From the NCBI GenBank assembly GCA_900547105.1, contig URFL01000001.1, forward strand, positions 1 through 64,000: a DNA stretch of 64,000 bases, given 5' to 3'. The DNA comes from an uncultured Oscillospiraceae bacterium (GTDB lineage Bacteria; Bacillota; Clostridia; Oscillospirales; Acutalibacteraceae). This document shows positions 1 to 8,500 of this stretch, piece by piece. A program made the position numbers and the translations under genes. How positions within the stretch are numbered: the stretch's first letter is position 1; the number at the start of each line of letters is the position of its first letter. Under the pieces are notes generated by a model, which ran no database searches, was not told the origin of the DNA, and was given only the letters and a program-made list of their open reading frames with translations.

Positions 1-121
1 AGAACAGTACTGGTGGCTTAAGAAATTTTGTGTCTACTAACTATTGACTACTTCACCCAAACGGTGCTGGCTTTTGCCATATGTAGAAGGCGCGTTATAA
101 TCCCGCTTTTTAGGAGCGGAC
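1..121. other. Window edge, no gene seen
   Basis: I see no convincing coding sequence on either strand in these 121 bases. The stretch lies downstream of the minus-strand DUF1836 gene that stops at 122. No clear hairpin with a T-tract is visible, so the terminator of that gene is not located here. Confidence 0.5.
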
Positions 122-694
122 TTAACTGTCTTTGCTGTCTTTTTTGTCGTCCTTTTTGGTGGTTTCCTGTTCGGACGAGCGGTACAGCAGATGTTTGGTC
201 ACATAAATCTTGTTGGCGAAGGACATAACCGCCGACCGCAGCAGCTCGGTTTCCGGCGTGACATGGGTGGCGGTGTTGGCGTGGGAAAAATCGCGGGTCA
301 CAAACACCGCTTGCAGCGCCAGCTCCAGCTCCGCACAAAAATAATCATACGCCTGCTCTACGGTGTAGGTTTCGCGCTGGATTTCCAGTAACCGACCGAT
401 ATCCGAAATGCTGAGCACCTGCTTGACCACGCAGATGAAAAACAGACAAGCCACCTGCTCGCGGGAGTATTTTTTATTGGTGGGCGCCGCCAGCACCTTT
501 TGCTTGACATAGTTGTTGACCATGGTGGAGGTGATGGTTCGGTCGCCGTCCGTGTCAGTGAACACGCTCAGGTATTTATCCGCCAGACTGATGACCTGAT
601 CCATATACAGCTCAATATTGGGCAGCTCCTGAAAGCGTGGACAATGAAAGTCCACGATCGGTTTGACCCAATCGGATTGCGGCAAAGACGACAT
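122..694 (-). CDS. DUF1836 family protein
   Basis: A 190-aa soluble protein recognised as the DUF1836 family, which has no established function. The central segment (VLSISDIGRLLEI, about residues 110-122) looks like a helix-turn-helix, so DNA binding is possible but is inference. The C-terminus is a charged Lys/Asp/Ser tail (KKDDKKDSKDS). The start at 694 is chosen because AAGGAGGGAG lies just upstream of this ATG; a longer frame back to 793 lacks a ribosome binding site and adds an Arg-rich, unlikely N-terminus. It is the next gene after rpsT on the same strand, but the rpsT terminator separates them. Confidence 0.8.
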   Translation of the reverse strand: MSSLPQSDWVKPIVDFHCPRFQELPNIELYMDQVISLADKYLSVFTDTDGDRTITSTMVNNYVKQKVLAAPTNKKYSREQVACLFFICVVKQVLSISDIGRLLEIQRETYTVEQAYDYFCAELELALQAVFVTRDFSHANTATHVTPETELLRSAVMSFANKIYVTKHLLYRSSEQETTKKDDKKDSKDS

Positions 695-870
695 AACGGC
701 TCCCTCCTTGGTGGTTGTGATCGCTTTCAAATCCATTATAGCACACATTCGCCGCCGCGACAAGCGGTAAAACAAACCGAACACCGGCGGCAACCCATCT
801 TTTCAAGCAGCGAGAGGGGGAGTGGGTGGTTTTTCGCACCAGATGAACCGCTTCGCGCACAGCAAAAGAA

Positions 871-897
871 AAAAGACCGGCAAAAACCGGTCTTTTT
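871..897 (-). terminator. Rho-independent terminator of rpsT
   Basis: The arms AAAAGACCGG and CCGGTCTTTTT flank the loop CAAAAA. On the minus strand the hairpin is followed by a TTTTTTCTTTT tract, 26 bases after the rpsT stop codon. Confidence 0.85.
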
Positions 898-922
898 CTA
901 AAGCTCGTTATAAAGCAAACCA

Positions 923-1177
923 TTAGCCGTTTGCCTTTTTGGCGAGGGCGGACTTTCTCCGTGCAGCGGTATTTTTGTGCAGGAGTCCCTTCGCAACAGC
1001 CTGGTCGATCTTTTTCACAGCGGCTTTCACGGCCTCCTGTTTGTCGGCGGCGTTGGTCGCGATCGCTTCGTCGGCTTTTTTGATCTGAGTTTTCAGCGCC
1101 GAGCGGTTGGCTTTGTTGCGAGCAGTCTTGGTCGCGATGACCTTCACTCTCTTTTTGGCGGATTTAATGTTGGGCAT
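923..1177 (-). CDS. rpsT: 30S ribosomal protein S20
   Basis: An 84-aa, Lys/Arg/Ala-rich protein with the S20 N-terminus MPNIKSAKKR. It binds 16S rRNA in the small subunit and helps early 30S assembly. The ATG at 1177 is preferred because GGAGGTGTG precedes it and the family starts with MPNIKSA; an in-frame GTG two codons upstream is less likely. It has its own promoter and terminator and is transcribed away from gpr, the order also known in Bacillus (rpsT/gpr/spoIIP). Confidence 0.97.
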   Translation of the reverse strand: MPNIKSAKKRVKVIATKTARNKANRSALKTQIKKADEAIATNAADKQEAVKAAVKKIDQAVAKGLLHKNTAARRKSALAKKANG

Positions 1178-1219
1178 GGTCACACCTCCTCACCTTGGTT
1201 GTCTAAATCACGCTGGATT

Positions 1220-1248
1220 ATCATACCACTTCCCGGCAAAAAAAGCAA
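1220..1248 (-). promoter_or_regulatory. Vegetative promoter of rpsT
   Basis: On the minus strand, TTGCTT (1248-1243) and TATGAT (1225-1220) are separated by 17 bases. The same TTGCTT -35 followed by a T-run recurs at pheS and ireB in this window. Confidence 0.75.
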
Positions 1249-1259
1249 CTGTTTTTTTG

Positions 1260-1289
1260 CGAATACAGCGATTTTTTCTACAAATACTA
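1260..1289 (+). promoter_or_regulatory. Candidate sigma-G promoter of gpr
   Basis: CGAATA (1260-1265) and AATACTA (1283-1289) are 17 bases apart. They match the Bacillus sigma-G pattern TGAATA / CATACTA with one mismatch in each box. The predicted start lies about 33 bases before the gpr ATG. gpr is a forespore gene in Bacillus, which fits. Confidence 0.6.
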
Positions 1290-1328
1290 AAAACCAATTC
1301 CGAAAAAAGGCGAAATGAGGGATTTTAT

Positions 1329-2204
1329 ATGCAATTTCGGTCGGATTTGGCAGCCGAAGCGGTGGAGGCGCTGGGCACCGAGCCGCTCTCGCCGCAGGAT
1401 GTGCGGCAGCGCTCCTTTGAGGATGGTGCGCTGCACATGACCGCCATCGAGGTGGTGAGCCCCCGCGGCGAGCAGCTGCTGCACAAGCCGCGTGGGCGGT
1501 ATATTACCGCCGAAGTGCCGCCGCTGTCGGATAATGGCGATGCGATGGAGGATATGGCGTGCCGCTTGGGGGCGCAGCTTCGCGAGCTGTTGCCGGATAG
1601 CGGTGCGGTGCTGGTGGCGGGGTTGGGCAACGAAAGCATTACCCCCGATGCGCTGGGGCCGAAGGCGGCGTCCATGGTGCTGGCGACCCGCCATATCCGG
1701 GGCGAATTCGCCCGCAGCGCGGGGCTCAGCGATCTGCGCCCCACCGCGGTACTGTCGCCGGGCGTGTTGGGACAAACCGGTGTGGAAAGCAGCGAGATCA
1801 TCCGAGGCCTATGTGCGGTGGTGCGCCCCGCCGCCGTGATCGTGGTGGATGCGCTGGCATGCCGCAGCCTGTCGCGGCTGGGCTGCACGGTGCAGGTGTG
1901 CGACACCGGCATCGCTCCCGGTTCGGGCGTGGGAAACCATCGCCAGGCGCTCAATGCCGACACGCTGGGGGTGCCGGTGATCGCTATTGGGGTGCCGACC
2001 GTGGTGGATGCTGCGACCATCGCGATGGAGCTGACCGGCAGCGATAACGCCGACGCGGTGCTGCCACAAGGGCGGGGGATGATGGTCACCCCGCGCGAGA
2101 TCGACCTGTTGATCGACCGCGCCTCGCGGCTGGTGGCGATGACCATCAACCGGATGCTGCAGCCGGAGTATTCGCCGCTGGAGCTGATCGCCATCGCGGT
2201 CTAA
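1329..2204 (+). CDS. gpr: Germination protease GPR
   Basis: A 291-aa member of peptidase family A25. It is made in the forespore as an inactive zymogen and, during germination, cleaves the small acid-soluble proteins that coat spore DNA, supplying amino acids. Recognisable GPR segments are VLVAGLGNESITPDALGP, LSPGVLGQTGVESSEII, VVDALACRSL and GIAPGSGVGNHR, in family order. The ATG at 1329 follows GAGGGATTTTAT; the frame stays open far upstream, but that part overlaps the rpsT promoter region and has no homologous look. A sigma-G-like promoter lies just upstream, and spoIIP follows after 33 bases. Confidence 0.96.
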   Translation: MQFRSDLAAEAVEALGTEPLSPQDVRQRSFEDGALHMTAIEVVSPRGEQLLHKPRGRYITAEVPPLSDNGDAMEDMACRLGAQLRELLPDSGAVLVAGLGNESITPDALGPKAASMVLATRHIRGEFARSAGLSDLRPTAVLSPGVLGQTGVESSEIIRGLCAVVRPAAVIVVDALACRSLSRLGCTVQVCDTGIAPGSGVGNHRQALNADTLGVPVIAIGVPTVVDAATIAMELTGSDNADAVLPQGRGMMVTPREIDLLIDRASRLVAMTINRMLQPEYSPLELIAIAV

Positions 2205-2237
2205 ACCGCCGCCGCGCCGCATACAGTAAAAGCGGTG

Positions 2238-3323
2238 ATGCAAATGCGAAAAACAAAGGGTTTGCGAGCGGTCGCGCTGGCAGCGCTGATCGCTTTGATC
2301 GTATATATCCAGCCGTTTTCCTGGGGAGATGTGCGTTCGTGGAGCGAAAAAGCGGCGCTGGTCGCGGCGGGTATGCAGCACCCGCAGGGCGCGGTGCTGG
2401 CGCTCAGCGAACAAATCCACGCCGCCCAGCCGACCGAAGCTGCCTCGTCCACCACCGCCACCACCCCCGTGGCCGTCGGTGCCACCGCTGCCGCCACCCG
2501 CGTGACCAATGCCGCCCCGCCTCCGCGGTCGGACAAGGGCGGCACCGTGGTGGAGCAAATGCTGGATGTCGGTACTCCGGTGGTGGAGCGGGTGGCATGG
2601 CACAACCGCAGCGGCGAAACGCTGGATATTCCGGCGCAGTTCGCCCACCAGCCGGACATCGCGCTGAAAAACGGTGCCCAGCCGCAGGTGCTGATCGTGC
2701 ACACCCATACCTCGGAAGCGTATCTCACGTATGATGCCGGCTACTACAACGACAGCGACGCAGCGCGCACCGGCGATACCACCCAGAGTGTGGTGGCGGT
2801 GGGGGAGGAGATCGCCCGCCAGCTGAAAGCCGCCGGTATCGGGGTGATCCACGACAAAACGGTGCACGATTCGCCCCAGTACACCGGCGCGTATGACCGC
2901 GCCGCGAAAACCATTCAAAAAAATCTAAAGCAATACCCCACTATTCAAATCGTGTTGGATATTCATCGGGATGCCATTATGCCGGATAACCACACCAAAA
3001 TCAAACCCACCGTGACCATCGACGGGCGAAAAGCGGCGCAGGTCATGATTATTGCGGGCGCAGTCAGCACGGAGGATCAGCCGCATCCCTACTGGCAGGA
3101 AAATCTGCGGTTGGCGCTGCAGCTGCAAAACGCACTGGCTACCCGTTACGAGGGGCTGGTGCGTCCGCTGTCGGTGGTCGCCAGCCGGTATAACGAGCAT
3201 CTGACCAAAGGCTCGCTGCTGATCGAGGTGGGCACCGATGCCAACACTGTTGCCGAAACGCTGTATTCCGGCGAGCTGCTCGGCAAAACGCTGGCGGGGG
3301 TTTGCCAAACGCTAAAGGAATAA
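2238..3323 (+). CDS. spoIIP: Stage II sporulation protein P
   Basis: A 361-aa protein with an N-terminal membrane segment (about residues 8-24), an Ala/Thr/Val-rich linker to about residue 110, and the SpoIIP amidase/endopeptidase domain. SpoIIP works with SpoIID and SpoIIM to degrade septal peptidoglycan during engulfment, acting outside the membrane. Visible signatures are VLIVHTHTSEAYL, LDIHRDAI and SLLIEVGTDANT, which carry the expected His and Glu metal and catalytic residues. The start is uncertain: GTG 2235, ATG 2238 and ATG 2244 are all possible and none has a strong ribosome binding site. It is probably cotranscribed with gpr. Confidence 0.95.
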   Translation: MQMRKTKGLRAVALAALIALIVYIQPFSWGDVRSWSEKAALVAAGMQHPQGAVLALSEQIHAAQPTEAASSTTATTPVAVGATAAATRVTNAAPPPRSDKGGTVVEQMLDVGTPVVERVAWHNRSGETLDIPAQFAHQPDIALKNGAQPQVLIVHTHTSEAYLTYDAGYYNDSDAARTGDTTQSVVAVGEEIARQLKAAGIGVIHDKTVHDSPQYTGAYDRAAKTIQKNLKQYPTIQIVLDIHRDAIMPDNHTKIKPTVTIDGRKAAQVMIIAGAVSTEDQPHPYWQENLRLALQLQNALATRYEGLVRPLSVVASRYNEHLTKGSLLIEVGTDANTVAETLYSGELLGKTLAGVCQTLKE

Positions 3324-3328
3324 CAACT

Positions 3329-3664
3329 ATGACACATTTTTCGCGTTTTCGCGCCTTTATGGCGGCTTTTTGTATGACGTTGATTCTGGCTTTGACCGGG
3401 ATCGGCTGCCTGGTGGCGGATGTTGGCACCCGCCGCGTCACCCGCGGAGCCGATGCGCTCCCGTTGGTGGATTTGGCGACGTGGGCACCGGATCGCCTGC
3501 CCGCGTGGATGCAGCAGGGGGCGTGGCTGTTGTCCGCGCCGGTGCGTCTGCTGTGTCGGCTGCCGCAAGCGGCAATCGCCATTCCGCGGATGCAGGCGGA
3601 CGCCGCGACCTCTCCGCGCCTGTCCTCGGTGGCTGCTCATCGGGGAGCGGTTGATTCACAATAA
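3329..3664 (+). CDS. Small membrane protein, unknown function
   Basis: A 111-aa protein I do not recognise. Residues about 8-28 form one hydrophobic segment, followed by a region rich in Trp, Pro and Leu and a short polar tail. It begins five bases after the spoIIP stop, with AAAGGA overlapping the end of spoIIP, so it is probably the third gene of the gpr-spoIIP unit. Its position suggests a sporulation or membrane role, but nothing in the sequence proves this. Confidence 0.6.
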   Translation: MTHFSRFRAFMAAFCMTLILALTGIGCLVADVGTRRVTRGADALPLVDLATWAPDRLPAWMQQGAWLLSAPVRLLCRLPQAAIAIPRMQADAATSPRLSSVAAHRGAVDSQ

Positions 3665-3668
3665 AATA

Positions 3669-3696
3669 GGGGGACGGAACCGTGGTTCCGTCCCCC
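3669..3696. terminator. Bidirectional hairpin between convergent genes
   Basis: A perfect 13-bp inverted repeat GGGGGACGGAACC / GGTTCCGTCCCCC with a two-base loop. It sits between the plus-strand gene ending at 3664 and the minus-strand lipoprotein gene ending at 3724. The flank is T-rich on the minus strand (TATTTTATT), less so on the plus strand. Confidence 0.65.
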
Positions 3697-3723
3697 GTGC
3701 CTTTTATAAGCATTATAAGCGCT

Positions 3724-4503
3724 TTATCCCACAGCTGTTTGCTGCACCTGCGCAGCGGTCACCGGCAGCGCGGGCAGCGAAACCGTTTGCCCCATCCATT
3801 TGTCCATAGTGCTTTGCTGCAAGGTGATGTTTTGCTGCGCCAGCGCCTGCTTGGCGGTTTCAGTAGTCAGATCCACATACAGCGTCACCGTGGTTTGCTG
3901 TACTGTGGCAGTGAGCTTGCCGTAAAACGAGCGATTGAATATCCCGCCAAAATCGTACATAACGGTCATATCCGAGAGCGACGGCAGCGCGCTTTGCAGC
4001 TCCTGCACCGTCATTCCCACCCGCGCCTTGGCGGTCAGCGCTCCGTTGTTTTGGACAAACACCGTGGTCACGGTCGCATCGGTGCGCAGCGCATCCGGCG
4101 CTCCGGCGCGTTCGCTGCCCAGCAGTGCCGTGCCGGCAGACCAGTCCTTGAAAGCGCCGTCCGCGTTCAAAATCTCATAATCCGGCAGCTTGTCGGTGTT
4201 CACCAGCGCCAGCGCCACGTCGCTGTGCCCGCGTTGCTGGATCACATAATAGGTGTTATCCATATAGTCGAGCAGCGCCGCATACGTTTGCCCCACCAAA
4301 TCACACGCCGCCGGTATCGCGGCGACGGCGGGCGCGGTCGTGGTCGTGGTGGTGACCGGTGCCGTAGTTGTGGTGGTTATGGCGGCAGCGGTGGTGGTCG
4401 TCTCGCGGGTGGTGGTGGCGCTCGGCGTGGGGGCGGCTTGTCGCGAACAGCCGCACAAGGTCAGACAAGCGGCAATCACGCCGGCGAACAAACGCTTATT
4501 CAT
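3724..4503 (-). CDS. Thr-rich lipoprotein, unknown function
   Basis: A 259-aa secreted lipoprotein. The signal peptide ends in a lipobox (LCGC) with Cys19 as the predicted lipidated residue. Residues about 23-65 are a Thr/Ala/Pro spacer resembling the linkers of surface-anchored proteins. The rest is a mixed domain with repeated AKARVGMTVQEL-like elements; I cannot name its family. The start at 4503 is supported by CGGAGGATG. It follows the AraC gene by 44 bases on the same strand and may be cotranscribed with it. A link to the GH28 locus is plausible but not shown. Confidence 0.75.
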   Translation of the reverse strand: MNKRLFAGVIAACLTLCGCSRQAAPTPSATTTRETTTTAAAITTTTTAPVTTTTTTAPAVAAIPAACDLVGQTYAALLDYMDNTYYVIQQRGHSDVALALVNTDKLPDYEILNADGAFKDWSAGTALLGSERAGAPDALRTDATVTTVFVQNNGALTAKARVGMTVQELQSALPSLSDMTVMYDFGGIFNRSFYGKLTATVQQTTVTLYVDLTTETAKQALAQQNITLQQSTMDKWMGQTVSLPALPVTAAQVQQTAVG

Positions 4504-4547
4504 AAAACATCCTCCGTTCGTATATGTCATAGGACTCTCTCTCTCGG

Positions 4548-5393
4548 TTAATCATCGGTTTGCAGCGACGCACACAGATCCTGCTGGGGCGATCGTCCAT
4601 ACACCCGCACATATGCGCGGTAAAACGAGGAATAATCGCGAAATCCGCAGGATTGGCACACCGTCGAGGCAGGCTGTCCGCGCAAAATCAGCTGGCGGGC
4701 AGCGGCGAGCCGCTTGCGGGAAATATAGTTCCAAACCGATGACCCGGTGGCGCGCTTGACAATGCGCTCCAATTGGGAAGAGCTGATGAAAAAATAATCG
4801 CACAGCTGGCTGATGGTCAGCTCCTCAAACAAATGCCGGTTGATATAGTCGATGATACGCGCTGCCAGCTCCGACCGCTCCGCTGTCGGTTGGCGGCGCT
4901 TTTTGTCGTATGCCAGCCGCATCTGCCCCAGCAGGGGATATAGATAAATCAGCAGATCGGTGCGGCGTTCCTCGGCGGTCAGCCCCTCACGCGACATAGC
5001 GCGAAACAGCTCCAGCGGGGTCACATAGCTGAAATCGGCGGGAGTGTAGGCGTTGTTCAGCCCCAGCGGTCGATCCAAAAACGGTTCCAACAGCCGCCCC
5101 TCCGGATCAACCGCCCGCAGCAGCTCCGGATCGAAATTGAGTACATAGCGCTCATACGGCCGGTCGGACAAAATGTTCATTTTGTGCGCCTCCATCGGCC
5201 GGGTGATCAGCAGCGTGTGCGGTTCCATCGGATAAGCGGTGGATTCCACCATACAGCAGGCATCGCCGCTGATAAAATACAGCAGCTCGCATTGGTCGTG
5301 CACATGCATCTGGAACCATTCCGGATGCGGCGGGTCATCCCGCGAATATAAAAAGGTCATGGATGGCCCATGATATTGTCGCAATACCGACAT
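4548..5393 (-). CDS. AraC family transcriptional regulator (GH28 locus)
   Basis: A 281-aa regulator: an N-terminal cupin-type sensor (about residues 1-150, with HVHDQCELLYFISG) and a C-terminal double helix-turn-helix (about 180-275, with LTISQLCDYFFISSSQLER and GFRDYSSFYRAY). AraC proteins of this type usually activate a neighbouring sugar-use gene when ligand binds the cupin. AGGAGG precedes the ATG at 5393. It is transcribed away from the GH28-dockerin gene with overlapping promoters, so that gene is the likely target and autoregulation is probable. Confidence 0.9.
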   Translation of the reverse strand: MSVLRQYHGPSMTFLYSRDDPPHPEWFQMHVHDQCELLYFISGDACCMVESTAYPMEPHTLLITRPMEAHKMNILSDRPYERYVLNFDPELLRAVDPEGRLLEPFLDRPLGLNNAYTPADFSYVTPLELFRAMSREGLTAEERRTDLLIYLYPLLGQMRLAYDKKRRQPTAERSELAARIIDYINRHLFEELTISQLCDYFFISSSQLERIVKRATGSSVWNYISRKRLAAARQLILRGQPASTVCQSCGFRDYSSFYRAYVRVYGRSPQQDLCASLQTDD

Positions 5394-5441
5394 AAAACTG
5401 CCTCCTGCTTTTGTGGTTATGCTGCCGATGATAGAAAATGC

Positions 5442-5470
5442 AATATAAACTGCGCTAATATGCAATTGAA
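5442..5470 (-). promoter_or_regulatory. Promoter of the AraC gene
   Basis: On the minus strand, TTCAAT (5470-5465) and TATATT (5447-5442) are 17 bases apart. The -35 hexamer almost coincides with the -35 hexamer of the opposite GH28 promoter. Confidence 0.6.
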
Positions 5471-5494
5471 TTGTAATTTTGCTTTTTGTACAAT
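5466..5494 (+). promoter_or_regulatory. Promoter of the GH28-dockerin gene
   Basis: TTGAAT (5466-5471) and TACAAT (5489-5494) are 17 bases apart. The -35 box shares five bases with the -35 box of the divergent AraC gene, giving back-to-back promoters that a single bound regulator could control together. Confidence 0.6.
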
Positions 5495-5548
5495 AACAAT
5501 ATAGCCGAAATGTTCGGGCAAGTCAAGAAAAAACAGGAGGAAATAACC

Positions 5549-8500
5549 ATGGGACGTTCACGCATGGTTTTCAAAGCAATGGCTACGATCGCATCATCTG
5601 CCTTGTTGGTCACATCGGTCGCCCCCGTGTGCGGGGCGTCGGCGGCAGCGGACTCCGGTTCGGTACTGGATCAGGTGCCGCCCACCCCCAACATCAGCAC
5701 CTTTTCCACCGCCAACTGGGATGCCGGTTGGTATCGGATGCAGACAAATCTGCAAATCGGGGACTGTGTGTATTCGTTTGATGACAACACCATCGGCACC
5801 GAGATCCAAACCGAAGATCCCGCCGACTACTGCCTTGCCAGCCTGCCGGAATATCTGCGCGGCAGCGATTATATTGTCACCCGCCGCACCCAGCGCCGCG
5901 AGGTGTTTTTCAAATCCGAACGGGCGATCGCGGTGTATGCGGCGATCGACACCGCCTATGGGGAGGCGTTTTCGTGGGAGACCGGCTGGACCAAAACCGA
6001 TGACACCGTGTCCACTGCCGACGGCACGCTCTATGCGTTGTACCGCAAGACCTATGCCGCTAAAACGCAGGTGCGGATCAAAAAGCTGGGCGCAGATACG
6101 GACACCGCACGCAACTATTTTCTGATGGTTCTCCCCACCGAGGGGGAAACCATTGCCAATGCCCTGACCCACGAGCCGGTGTTGCCGCAAGGGGAGCGGG
6201 ATGACACCCACAATCGGAACACACGCTATCAGTATTATGTAAACGATGTGTACAATCGTGCCGAAACCGATGCGCTGCCGGAGGGCTACACGGTCAGCGG
6301 CGCGGCGGATGGTGACCGGATCGCCTTGAGCGAGCGGGAGATGCCTTCGTTTGACCAGGGCGATCTGACGCAAAACACTCCCTATCTGGCGGGGGACACC
6401 GTTTCTTCCGGAAGCCCGGTGGACAACAATGTGAATACCTATTGGGAAAGCAAAACGCTGCCCGGCAACCTGACGATCGATCTTGGTGCTGCCAAAGCGA
6501 TCGATCGGCTGGTGCTGAAGGTGAAAAGCGGTTGGGGGGAACGCACCCAAACCATTGAGGTCAAAGGCAGCACCGACAGTCAATCGTTCGAAACACTTGT
6601 GCCCGCCAGGGACTATCGCTTTTACCCGGATCAGGACAACACGGTAACGGTGACACTGTCCACCGTCGTCACCCGGTATGTGCAGCTGTGCTTCACCGCC
6701 AACACCGGCAGCAACGGCGGCCAGCTCAGTGAAGTGGAGATCTACGGCCCCGACCGCAGCCGGTACGAGCTGGCGGCGGGGGTGAATTTGGCGCGCGGAT
6801 GCCCGTTTCAGGTCACCTCTGACCGCTACAACGGCGGCAGTCCGGTGGACGGCGATCCCACCACCTATTGGCGCAGCGACAGTGTGCAATCCGGCGCGAC
6901 CGAATCGGTCACGGTGGATCTGCAGCATGCGTTGACCGTCAACCGTGTGGCACTGCGCCTGTGGCCGCGGTGGGGCGATCGCACCCAAATGCTGGAGGTG
7001 CAGGGCAGTGTCGACGGCACCACCTATACCACGCTGGTCCCCTCGGCGGAGTATGCGTTTGTTGCGCAAAACAACGCGGTGACCATCTCGTTTGTCGATA
7101 CGACTGTGCGGTATATCCGTGTGGCCGGCACCGCTAACACCGGTGACACCGGCATCCAAATCGGCGAGCTGGAGGTATACGGTCCGGCGCAAACGGTCAG
7201 CTATTCCGGCAATCGTACGCTGGATATGAAAAAAGCTTCTGTCGGTGCGGATCTTACATTGACCCGTGCGCTGGATACGGCAGCAACCGGTCAGTTGGTG
7301 GTGGATACCCGCGTGCGATTCAGCGCCGCCGATGCGGGGATGGAACTGTTGTCGCTGCGGGATGCCGCCGGACGCGCGCTCGCCACGCTGCGACAGGGGG
7401 CAGACGGCGTGGTGCAGCTGGTGACCACCGCCGCTACCCGTGATACGGCGGTATGCACCGCAGAGGAATGGCACACGCTGAAGCTGGTGCTGGATCAGCA
7501 AACCGGAACGGTGGCGGTGTGGGTGGATCATCTGCTGACCGCCGATCAGATACCGATCGCCACGGATGCGCTGGCGGCGGTCACTTACACCATTCCGGCA
7601 GCCGCGACCGGCACGCTGCAGGTGGACTACTGCCGGGTGTATGACAACACCGAGCAGTATGTGGCTTCGGAAATGTTCGACGATCAGCCGACCGGCAGTG
7701 TGCCTGCCGGTTGGAGCGTGAGCGGCAGCGCTGCCATTGCGGAAATGCCGTTCCCGACTGACAAAAGCTTGCAGCTGGCAGGGAAAAGCCGCGTCACCCG
7801 CGCGTTTGACCCGATAAGCGGCGATGTAACAGTGGAAGCCAAGGTGCGCCCTGCCTCTTCCGATTGGGTCACCGCGCCGCTGGTGACCGATGCCGACGGC
7901 CGCGTAGCAGCCAAGGTGGCGTTTTACCGCAACAGTCTGTTTGTGTCCAATGGACAAAACTGGGCGTATCTATGCGATCAGGAGGTGCCGCACAACTATT
8001 ATGCTGCGGACAACTGGTATCTGATCAAGCTGGTGATGAACACTGATACCCGCCGATACGATGTGTATGTGGACGGTGCGCGGCGGTATAGCGGCGCCGC
8101 TTTTGCCGAACCGGTGGAAGCGGTATCGCAGCTTTCTTTTGCAACCGAGCAAGCGAACACGCTGTATATCGATCAGGTAAAAGTATACGACAGCGCCTCG
8201 CTGGCGCGCGATCTGATGCCGCAGCAACCGGTGTTTGATGTGCGCGATTACGGCGCGGTGGGGGATGGGAAAACCGATGATACCGCCGCCATCAACAAAG
8301 CAGTGAATGCTGCTGCCGGCACCGGCGGCACGGTGCTGCTGGAAAACGGCACCTTCTGCACCGGTCAGATAACGCTGGCCAGCGATCTCACTTTCTTTAT
8401 TGCCCCGTCCGCCACGCTGTACGCCAACATAGACCGCCATGCGTATAACAAAGTGACCCCCTCCAACGGCTACAACGGCAACCGCCAGCTTGGCCGCGGT

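Noticed and set aside
5594..7957. A 787-codon minus-strand open frame opposite the GH28 gene
   Set aside because: Shadow frame caused by codon bias; no family resemblance and an implausible Gly/Arg/His composition.
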